The notes under the pieces: model-generated
Told to the model about the DNA's origin: nothing
What the model saw: the letters and a program-made list of their open reading frames with translations, nothing else
The model's database searches: none
Source: Candidatus Nesterenkonia stercoripullorum
Lineage (GTDB): Bacteria > Actinomycetota > Actinomycetes > Actinomycetales > Micrococcaceae
Assembly: GCA_019114115.1 (NCBI GenBank)
Contig: DXGD01000498.1
Span: 1-7,497 of the forward strand
Direction: 5' to 3'
Length of the DNA: 7,497 nt
Program-made: the position numbers and the translations under genes
In this document: piece by piece, positions 1 through 6,480 of the stretch
Layout: every line of letters begins with the position of its first letter
Position numbering within the stretch: the stretch's first letter is position 1

Positions 1-2
1 TG

Positions 3-1337
<1,335 letters not shown>

Positions 1338-1362
1338 TCCCCTCGCCACGCTCCCGCATGGC

Positions 1363-1370
1363 TATATAAG
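1363..1370 (+). promoter_or_regulatory. Possible -10 element (TATATAAG) next to an operator-like palindrome
   Basis: An AT-only run in a GC-rich context, ending in TATAAG at 1365-1370, resembles a sigma-70-type -10 box. A start about 7 nt downstream would fall inside the palindrome at 1371-1387, which is a classic repressor arrangement. No convincing -35 is seen 16-18 nt upstream, so the assignment is weak. Confidence 0.25.
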
Positions 1371-1387
1371 TGGCAAACATTGTGCCA
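1371..1387. promoter_or_regulatory. 17-bp imperfect palindrome, candidate operator
   Basis: TGGCA and TGCCA arms flank a 7-nt centre, with one further matching pair inside (positions 1377 and 1381). Six of eight symmetric pairs match. Size and symmetry are typical of a dimeric helix-turn-helix repressor site (LacI, GntR or DeoR families). The left arm overlaps one of the TGGCAA elements repeated downstream. The binding protein is unknown and no regulator gene is in the window. Confidence 0.4.
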
Positions 1388-1446
1388 ATACGCATGAGGC
1401 TAAGACTGGATTACCGTATCAGCGGGTAGATTCTGGCAACTGTATG

Positions 1447-1459
1447 GCAATATCATTGC
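1447..1459. promoter_or_regulatory. Perfect inverted repeat GCAAT-ATC-ATTGC, candidate operator
   Basis: Two exact 5-bp arms are separated by 3 bp. The left arm overlaps the TGGCAA element at 1445-1450, and the right arm runs into TTGCTT (1456-1461), the candidate -35 of the promoter at 1456-1485. A bound repressor here would block that promoter. The palindrome is short, so chance is possible, but it lies among several related repeats. Confidence 0.35.
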
Positions 1460-1485
1460 TTGCGTATTGTGGCTCCGGCAATACT
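1456..1485 (+). promoter_or_regulatory. Possible promoter TTGCTT / AATACT overlapping an inverted repeat
   Basis: TTGCTT at 1456-1461 and AATACT at 1480-1485 are 18 bp apart, matching 3 of 6 and 4 of 6 of the sigma-70 consensus. The pair would start transcription near 1492, giving a leader of about 95 nt before the binding-protein gene. GTATTG (1464-1469) and CAATAC (1479-1484) form an exact inverted repeat with a 9-bp spacer across the spacer and -10, as an operator would. Weak consensus matches keep confidence low. Confidence 0.27.
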
Positions 1486-1573
1486 GGTCACACCCCGCGA
1501 TGGTGAGTCCCAGACCACATGAGACGCGTCTGCGGCGCCTGAACCGCGATGGGGTCACATCGTTGCCTGGTGC

Positions 1574-1580
1574 GAAGGAG
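1574..1580 (+). promoter_or_regulatory. Ribosome binding site GAAGGAG for the binding protein
   Basis: A strong Shine-Dalgarno sequence lies 7 nt before ATG 1588. It fixes the start there and not at the upstream in-frame ATG at 1549, which would add 13 residues in front of the signal peptide. Confidence 0.85.
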
Positions 1581-1587
1581 CCCTCTT

Positions 1588-2670
1588 ATGAATTCCGGAA
1601 TCGGACGCCGTCTGGCCTTGCCCTCAGCCGTGCTGGCGGTCGGAGCCCTGAGCCTGAGCGCGTGCTCAGACTCGGGCTCTGACGATGTCGAGGGATCGGC
1701 CACCTCCGGGGAGATCAGTATCATCGGATACTCCGGCATCTGGGAAGAGCAGTACCGCGAGGCCGTGATCGACCCCTTCCTTGAGGAATACCCCGACATC
1801 AGCGTCGACTACAACTCGAACCGTTCCTCCGCCGAGATGCTCAGCGCCATCCAGTCGGAAGGGGGGAATCGCACCACGGACATCGCCATCATGGACGTCG
1901 CGATCTCCAACGGCGGCAACCAGCAGGGGATCTTCAGCGAAGTGACTGAAGAGGATGTTCCGAACCTGGCGAACGTCAACGAGGACCTGGTCAACGAGGA
2001 CGGCTACGGCCCCACTGTCATGCTCGATGCAGTCTCACTGCTGTACTCCAGCGATGAGTTCGACTCCGCCCCGGACAGCTGGGAGGTCCTCTGGGACGAG
2101 GACTACCGCAACCAGGTCAATGTGGTGGCCCCACCCTCGGGCATCGGCATCAACCTGACCGCGATCACCGCCGATATGCTCGGTGAAGACTTCACCGAAT
2201 CCATCGATCAGGCCGTCGAGAAGCTGCAGGACCTGGCCCCCAACGTGCAGAGCTGGGCGCCGAACCCCGACGAATACCAGAGTGTCATGACGGGCCAGAC
2301 TGTCCTGGGCGTCGGCCAGAACGCCCGCGCACAGTACTACGCCGACGACTCCGATGGCGCGATCGGTGCCACCGTGCCCGACGAGGGCACTGTGTATCAG
2401 ATCAACACCATCAACCTGACCGAGGATGCCCCGAATCCTGAGGCCGCCAAGACCTTCATGGACTACGCTCTCTCCGCGGAAGCCCAGGAGGCCTTCGCGG
2501 AAGCGATGTTCTACGCACCGAGCGTGGACAATGCGGAGCTTCCCGATGAGGTCTCCGACCGCTTGGTCGAAATGGGCGACGATGCCGTGATCCCGCTGGA
2601 TCAGGAGTGGCTCGCCGGCGTACGCGATGAGTGGTCCGACCGCTGGAACCGCGAGATCGTCAACAACTAG
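1588..2670 (+). CDS. ABC importer substrate-binding lipoprotein (PotD/Fbp-like, family 1/COG0687-type)
   Basis: A 360-residue extracellular solute-binding protein, expected to be lipid-anchored to the outer face of the membrane and to pass ligand to the permeases encoded downstream. The N-terminus is a textbook lipoprotein signal: basic G6-R7-R8, a hydrophobic stretch to L23, and lipobox LSAC with C26, followed by a Ser/Asp/Gly-rich linker. The mature part is strongly acidic and shows the two-lobe pattern of the Pot/Fbp class: a GYSGIWEEQY start strand, DIAIMD near residue 100, the SWEVLWDEDYRNQV hinge-type motif typical of PotD-like proteins, and a C-terminal NPEAAKTFMDYALS block. By eye, the PotD spermidine motif WMD aligns with Q271-I-N273, so the acidic amine contact appears to be missing and a polyamine ligand is unlikely. 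With sugar-acid dehydrogenases downstream, a sugar acid or polyol is the favoured guess; the ligand is not determined. Confidence 0.88.
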   Translation: MNSGIGRRLALPSAVLAVGALSLSACSDSGSDDVEGSATSGEISIIGYSGIWEEQYREAVIDPFLEEYPDISVDYNSNRSSAEMLSAIQSEGGNRTTDIAIMDVAISNGGNQQGIFSEVTEEDVPNLANVNEDLVNEDGYGPTVMLDAVSLLYSSDEFDSAPDSWEVLWDEDYRNQVNVVAPPSGIGINLTAITADMLGEDFTESIDQAVEKLQDLAPNVQSWAPNPDEYQSVMTGQTVLGVGQNARAQYYADDSDGAIGATVPDEGTVYQINTINLTEDAPNPEAAKTFMDYALSAEAQEAFAEAMFYAPSVDNAELPDEVSDRLVEMGDDAVIPLDQEWLAGVRDEWSDRWNREIVNN

Positions 2671-2713
2671 TGCCTCTGCAGCCGTTGAGCACTCGAACAC
2701 CCGATGCACCCGT

Positions 2714-2717
2714 GGAG
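2714..2717 (+). promoter_or_regulatory. Ribosome binding site GGAG for the ATPase, choosing GTG 2724
   Basis: GGAG is placed 6 nt before GTG 2724. The frame is open upstream into the binding-protein gene (in-frame GTGs at 2631 and 2712), but only GTG 2724 has a well-placed site, and it gives an N-terminus of normal length for the family. Confidence 0.65.
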
Positions 2718-2723
2718 ACTCCA

Positions 2724-3830
2724 GTGAACACTCTAGAATCCAAGCTGTCCCTGGTCGGACTGACTAAAAGCTACGCGAGCAGCATTCCGCCCGCCGTCGA
2801 CAGACTCGACATGGACGTCGAGGACGGGCATCTGGTGGCACTGCTGGGCCCTTCTGGCTGCGGCAAGACGACCACGTTGCGAATGGTCGCCGGTCTGCTC
2901 GACCCCAGTGCCGGTCGCATCATGGTCGATGGGCAGAACATCACCAATACGCCTGTGCATAAGCGCGGTATGGGTATGGTCTTCCAGTCCTATGCGCTTT
3001 TTCCCCACATGAACGTGGCGGAGAATGTGTCATTCGGTCTGCAGATGCGCAAGAGACCGAAGCAGGATCAAGAGCGCCTGGTCCAGCAGGCTCTGGAGAT
3101 GGTGCAGCTGGACCACCTGGCAAAGCGTCGAACCAAGGCGCTGTCAGGTGGTCAGCAGCAGCGCATCGCGCTGGCTCGCGCCCTGGTTGTGGAGCCGACG
3201 CTTCTGCTGCTGGATGAACCGCTGTCGAATCTGGACGCCAAGCTGCGCGAGACGATGCGGACCGAGATTCGGCAGATTCAGCAGCGCACCGGGGCCACCA
3301 CCCTGTTCGTCACGCACGATCAGGACGAGGCGCTCGATATGGCCGACCGTATCGCTGTGATGAACGGAGGCCTCATCGAGCAGTTCGGGTCACCGCGGGA
3401 TATCTATGAGCGGCCGAGAACTCGCTTCGTGGCCAACTTCATCGGTCGTGCCAACCTGATCCAGGCCTCAATCGACGCCGAGGGCGAGGATCAGGGCGAA
3501 GGCCTTGTCCAGTACCAGATCAGTGTGGCTGACCACGGACGTTTCCTCGCAGTCGGGGAACCGGGGATGGCCGGTACCACCCGTCACGTTCTCGTCCGGC
3601 CGCACCGGCTCAGAGCAGGCCCCTCTGGAAGCGACGCCGAGGGACTGCGCGGCAGTGTTGAATCGACGAGCTATACCGGCGATTCCATCAGCTACCGCGT
3701 CAGAGTGGGAGAGGACCTCTTCACGGCCGAGATGCTCACGGCGGGCCAGGATCAGCTGAGAGTCGGCGATGAGGCGGCTGTTTCGTGGAAGGCCTCCGAC
3801 GCGCTGGTTCTCCCGGAGGAGGTCTCGTGA
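2724..3830 (+). CDS. ABC importer ATPase with TOBE domain (PotA/FbpC-like)
   Basis: A 368-residue cytoplasmic ATPase that powers the importer. All nucleotide-binding motifs are intact: A-loop Y17, Walker A GPSGCGKTT at 42-50, Q-loop Q88 in FQSYALFP, signature LSGGQQQR at 140-147, Walker B LLLLDE at 160-165, D-loop SNLDAKLR at 168-175, and switch H198 in VTHDQDEA. The C-terminal part, about residues 287-365 (starting at RHVLVRPHRLR), fits a TOBE_2 domain, typical of polyamine, iron and phosphonate importers. The gene begins 53 nt after the binding-protein stop, and its TGA overlaps the next gene's start (GTGA at 3827-3830), indicating translational coupling. The family assignment is secure; the substrate cannot be read from the ATPase. 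The gene symbol is withheld because polyamine transport is not supported. Confidence 0.94.
   Translation: MNTLESKLSLVGLTKSYASSIPPAVDRLDMDVEDGHLVALLGPSGCGKTTTLRMVAGLLDPSAGRIMVDGQNITNTPVHKRGMGMVFQSYALFPHMNVAENVSFGLQMRKRPKQDQERLVQQALEMVQLDHLAKRRTKALSGGQQQRIALARALVVEPTLLLLDEPLSNLDAKLRETMRTEIRQIQQRTGATTLFVTHDQDEALDMADRIAVMNGGLIEQFGSPRDIYERPRTRFVANFIGRANLIQASIDAEGEDQGEGLVQYQISVADHGRFLAVGEPGMAGTTRHVLVRPHRLRAGPSGSDAEGLRGSVESTSYTGDSISYRVRVGEDLFTAEMLTAGQDQLRVGDEAAVSWKASDALVLPEEVS
3815..3822 (+). promoter_or_regulatory. Strong ribosome binding site GGAGGAGG inside the ATPase 3' end
   Basis: The site lies within the last codons of the ATPase gene, 4-7 nt before GTG 3827. It favours that start over the in-frame GTG at 3785, which has no comparable site and would embed 14 more codons in the upstream gene. 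Confidence 0.8.
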
Positions 3831-4753
3831 GCACCACGCAGGCAATTTCCACTCGTGAGGCCTCGGGGCGTGCAAAGCCCACTGGCACGCAGGAACGTCG
3901 CACCGCCAGGCGCAACCGTCTGACCTCAGGGGGCCTGCTCGTACCGGCCCTTATCGGTCTGACGATCAGCTTCATCGTCCCGATGCTGTGGATGATCCGG
4001 ATGGCCTTCAACGAAGGGGCGGGCAGCGGCGTCGTCATCGAGACGTTCACGCTGCAGACCATCCTGGATCCGCTAACGGACTCCTACTACTGGTGGGTCA
4101 TCTGGAACACGTTCTCCATGGGCGTGATCAGCGCGACGCTGTGTATCATCGTCTCGTACCCGATCGCCCTGTTCCTGACCCGGACAATGAGCCGGTGGAA
4201 GGGCATTCTCATTGCGATCGCCCTTGCCCCGCTGCTCACCAGCGACGTGGTGAGGACCTACGGATGGATGGTGATCCTCTCCAATGACGGCATCCTGAAT
4301 ACCGCGCTGATGAACCTGGGAATCATCTCCTCGCCGCTGCAGCTGGCGAACAACATGTCCGGGGTGATCATCGGATTGGTGCAGATCTTCATGCCGTACG
4401 CGATCCTCGCGATGATCTCAGGCTTCGGCCGGCTCAGCCCGCAGCTGGAGGAGGCGGCGTCGTCCCTGGGCGCCAATAGGTTCACCACGTTCCTGCGGAT
4501 CACGCTGCCGCTGAGCCTTCCCGGTATCCTCACGGCGTTCCTGCTGGTTTTCGTTCTGTCGATCAGCACCTTCGTCACGCCCAGGCTGCTGGGCGGTGGC
4601 GTGGTCCAGGTGCTGGCCACGTCGATCTACGACCAGACCACTGAACTGCTGAACTGGCCCTTCGCCGCTGCCTTGGCGGTCATCCTGCTGATCCTGTTCG
4701 GCACAGTGGTGGGGCTTTACCAGGCGCTGACCAAGAAACTGGAGGGAGAGTGA
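3827..4753 (+). CDS. ABC importer permease 1 (PotB-like, BPD_transp_1)
   Basis: A 308-residue inner-membrane permease. After a basic cytoplasmic tail of about 34 residues there are six predicted hydrophobic segments near residues 36-60, 90-117, 125-150, 180-200, 232-256 and 277-301. The EAA loop that docks onto the ATPase is clear at residues 209-228: EAA-S-S-LG followed by ITLP. The layout matches the first permease of Pot/Fbp-type importers, which pairs with a different second permease, here the next gene. GTG 3827 is the start because of the strong ribosome site and the 4-nt overlap with the ATPase stop. Nothing in the sequence defines the substrate. Confidence 0.92.
   Translation: MSTTQAISTREASGRAKPTGTQERRTARRNRLTSGGLLVPALIGLTISFIVPMLWMIRMAFNEGAGSGVVIETFTLQTILDPLTDSYYWWVIWNTFSMGVISATLCIIVSYPIALFLTRTMSRWKGILIAIALAPLLTSDVVRTYGWMVILSNDGILNTALMNLGIISSPLQLANNMSGVIIGLVQIFMPYAILAMISGFGRLSPQLEEAASSLGANRFTTFLRITLPLSLPGILTAFLLVFVLSISTFVTPRLLGGGVVQVLATSIYDQTTELLNWPFAAALAVILLILFGTVVGLYQALTKKLEGE
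4741..4748 (+). promoter_or_regulatory. Ribosome binding site GGAGGGAG for permease 2, choosing ATG 4756
   Basis: This site is 7 nt before ATG 4756 but only 1 nt before the alternative in-frame GTG at 4750, which overlaps the upstream stop. Spacing therefore favours the ATG. The two choices differ by two residues. Confidence 0.75.
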
Positions 4754-4755
4754 CG

Positions 4756-5574
4756 ATGAGTGCTGAACCGGTACCATTCAAAGCACGGACGAATATTGGA
4801 CGTCTCGCATTCTTGCTCATCGTCCTGGCGTCCTACCTGTTCCTAGCAGCACCGCTGGTCATCATCTTCGTGATGTCCTTCAACGGGAACCAGTACCTCT
4901 CCTGGCCCCCGGAGAATTTCACCTTGGACTGGTACAGAGTCCTGCCTGAGCAGTCGCAGTTCATCGAAGGTCTCCAGACCACCCTCATCACGGCGAGCTC
5001 CTCCACGGCACTCGTGCTGCTGTGCGGCGTTCCGGCGGCCCTGGCCCTGAACCGATACGAGTTCCGCGGCAAGGGCGCGCTCTCCGCGTTCTTCCTCTCT
5101 CCGCTGCTGGTGCCCACTATCGTGCTGGCAGTGGGGCTGGTGCTCATCCTCGGCCCGATCGGACTGACCAACACGTACCTGGGCATCATCATCGGTCATT
5201 TCGCGATCACTTTCCCGTACATCATCCGCACCACTCTGATGGCACTGCTCACCTCGGACACGTCATGTGAAGAGGCAGCACGAGTGCTGGGCGCCGGACG
5301 ATTCACCGTCTTCCGCCGGGTGACATTGCCGATCATCGCGCCCGGGGTGATCGCGGGAGGGGTGATCGCGTTCATCGTGTCCTTCGATGAGGCAGTCATC
5401 TCCCTGTTCGTGGCAGAATCGGGCCGACCGACGTTGCCGGTTCACGTTCTTCGGTATGTGGAGCAGTCGGCTGACGCCGCGGTCGCGGCGCTGTCCGTCA
5501 TTCTGATCCTGTTCTCGCTGCTGATCGTCATCATCGTCGAACGACTGATGGGGCTGCGTACCGCTCTGCGTTGA
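4756..5574 (+). CDS. ABC importer permease 2 (PotC-like, BPD_transp_1)
   Basis: A 272-residue inner-membrane permease, the partner of permease 1. Hydrophobic segments fall near residues 16-41, 70-97, 108-132, 140-165, 196-219 and 241-263. The EAA loop is at residues 173-192 (EAARVLGAG, then VTLP), and the SFDEAVISLFV block at 209-219 is typical of PotC-like subunits, which usually read SFDDxxxS. It begins 2 nt after the permease 1 stop, so the two are surely co-transcribed. It is followed closely by the hairpin at 5582-5630, and the ABC importer genes end here. The substrate is not deducible from the permease. Confidence 0.92.
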   Translation: MSAEPVPFKARTNIGRLAFLLIVLASYLFLAAPLVIIFVMSFNGNQYLSWPPENFTLDWYRVLPEQSQFIEGLQTTLITASSSTALVLLCGVPAALALNRYEFRGKGALSAFFLSPLLVPTIVLAVGLVLILGPIGLTNTYLGIIIGHFAITFPYIIRTTLMALLTSDTSCEEAARVLGAGRFTVFRRVTLPIIAPGVIAGGVIAFIVSFDEAVISLFVAESGRPTLPVHVLRYVEQSADAAVAALSVILILFSLLIVIIVERLMGLRTALR

Positions 5575-5581
5575 TCCTGGA

Positions 5582-5630
5582 GCACCGGTAGTCCCACACC
5601 GCACCACGCGGCTGTGGGACTACCGGCTGC
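5582..5630 (+). terminator. Long hairpin between importer and dehydrogenase genes (terminator or attenuator-like)
   Basis: The arms at 5585-5598 (CCGGTAGTCCCACA) and 5613-5626 are exact 14-bp reverse complements. Three further pairs form outside if C5627 is bulged, and four inside (5599-5602 with 5608-5611, bulging C5612), leaving a 5-nt loop. It begins 10 nt after the permease stop. No T-run follows, as is common for actinobacterial terminators. Only 33 nt separate it from the next start codon, so no separate promoter fits downstream. It may be a leaky terminator, an RNA-stability stem, or (read as DNA) a regulator site. Confidence 0.7.
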
Positions 5631-5650
5631 GTCATCCATCCGTACCTGAA

Positions 5651-5656
5651 GAAGGG
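5651..5656 (+). promoter_or_regulatory. Ribosome binding site GAAGGG for the SDR gene
   Basis: GAAGGG lies 7 nt before ATG 5664 and supports that start, although it gives a protein about 15 residues longer at the N-terminus than E. coli IdnO. Confidence 0.75.
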
Positions 5657-5663
5657 AAATCAT

Positions 5664-6479
5664 ATGCCAGCATCCGACTCCGCGGGGGAGCAGCCCGCAG
5701 CCTCGAGCACCGCGAGGGACCTGTTCAACGTGTCTGGCCGGCTTGCCTTGGTCACTGGATCGTCCCGCGGGCTGGGCCGGGTTCTTGCCGGCACTCTGGC
5801 CGATTCCGGTGCCCGTTTGATCGTGCATGGCCGGGACCCGGAGGCTCTGGAGACGGTGCGGCTGGAGATGGAGGAGCGTTCAGGGCATCCAGCCGCAGCG
5901 GTGAGCTTCGACGTCACCGACGACGCCGCGGTCCGCGCAGCACTGGAGCATGTCCTCGCGGAGTACGGAGTGCCGGACATCCTGGTCAACAACGCCGGGC
6001 TGCAGCGGCGCGCTCCGCTGCAGGATTTCGATTCGGGAGACTGGGACGACGTGGTCAGCTCGAACTTGAACAGCGTGTTCTACGTGTCCCGGCAGCTGCT
6101 GCCGGGCATGATCGAGCGCGGGTCGGGGAAAATCGTCAACATCGGCTCAGTCCAGTCCCTGCTCGCGCGAGAGACGATTGCTCCCTACTCTGCGACCAAG
6201 GCAGCCGTGGCACAGCTGAGCAAAGGTATGACGGCGGACCTTGCCCGGCACAACATCCAGGTCAACACGATATCCCCGGGGTACTTCGCCACTGATATGA
6301 ACCGGGCACTGGTCGACGACGAGGCGTTCAGCGGGTGGCTCACCCAGCGCACGCCGGCGCGCCGTTGGGGGTCACTGGACGAGCTCTCCGGAGCGCTCCT
6401 GTTCTTCTCCTCCGACGCCTCGAGCTTCGTCTCGGGGCAGAACCTCTTCGTCGACGGCGGAATGACGGCGGTGGTCTGA
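5664..6479 (+). CDS. idnO: Gluconate 5-dehydrogenase (5-keto-D-gluconate reductase), SDR family
   Basis: A 271-residue cytosolic classical short-chain dehydrogenase, predicted to interconvert 5-keto-D-gluconate and D-gluconate, the second step of L-idonate catabolism. The cofactor loop is TGSSRGLG at 31-38. R35 and R57 in HGRD suggest NADP(H). NNAG is at 109-112, and the catalytic residues are N134, S162, Y175 and K179 (YSATK). Sequence blocks that mark the IdnO/Gno group rather than generic SDRs include NNAGLQRR, the ARHNIQVN and SPGYFATDM run, DDEAF and RTPARRWG, ending in LFVDGGM; these match E. coli IdnO closely from memory. About 15 extra polar residues precede the conserved DLFNVSGR start. 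The next gene, an IdnD homologue, begins 1 nt after the stop, which strengthens the assignment. A related keto-sugar-acid substrate remains possible. Confidence 0.88.
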   Translation: MPASDSAGEQPAASSTARDLFNVSGRLALVTGSSRGLGRVLAGTLADSGARLIVHGRDPEALETVRLEMEERSGHPAAAVSFDVTDDAAVRAALEHVLAEYGVPDILVNNAGLQRRAPLQDFDSGDWDDVVSSNLNSVFYVSRQLLPGMIERGSGKIVNIGSVQSLLARETIAPYSATKAAVAQLSKGMTADLARHNIQVNTISPGYFATDMNRALVDDEAFSGWLTQRTPARRWGSLDELSGALLFFSSDASSFVSGQNLFVDGGMTAVV

Positions 6480-6480
6480 G

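Larger units (their letters stand above)
1338..1587 (+). promoter_or_regulatory. Repeat-rich intergenic control region upstream of the ABC importer operon
   Basis: This is the only long non-coding stretch in the window, and its middle part is visibly more AT-rich than the flanking genes. It holds four (T/C)GGCAA elements, starting at 1371, 1434, 1445 and 1476, and several inverted repeats listed separately. In addition, CAATACGCA at 1386-1394 is matched by its exact reverse complement at 1461-1469. Closer to the gene there is a perfect palindrome AGACGCGTCT at 1522-1531. GGTCACA occurs twice (1486-1492, 1553-1559), as does CCGCGATGG (1495-1503, 1544-1552). No small protein gene or RNA gene was recognised. 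The position between a finished gene and a new operon makes this the likely promoter/operator region; the actual start site is not visible. Confidence 0.6.

Noticed and set aside
1549..1587. Upstream ATG start for the binding protein
   Set aside because: It would put 13 residues before the lipoprotein signal, and the good ribosome site serves ATG 1588.
1338..1587. CRISPR array or riboswitch in the intergenic region
   Set aside because: The repeats are only 6-17 bp and irregularly spaced, with no repeat-spacer units, and no known riboswitch core was recognised.
2035..2709. 224-codon minus-strand open frame
   Set aside because: It lies antisense to the binding-protein gene, runs past its end, resembles no family I recognise, and is explained by GC-rich third positions.
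2671..2723. Terminator or promoter between binding protein and ATPase
   Set aside because: The 53-nt gap shows no stable hairpin and no promoter-like elements; continuous transcription is the simpler reading.
1588..5574. Spermidine/putrescine importer potABCD naming
   Set aside because: The family resemblance is real, but the PotD amine contacts appear replaced and the neighbours are sugar-acid dehydrogenases, so these gene symbols would mislead.
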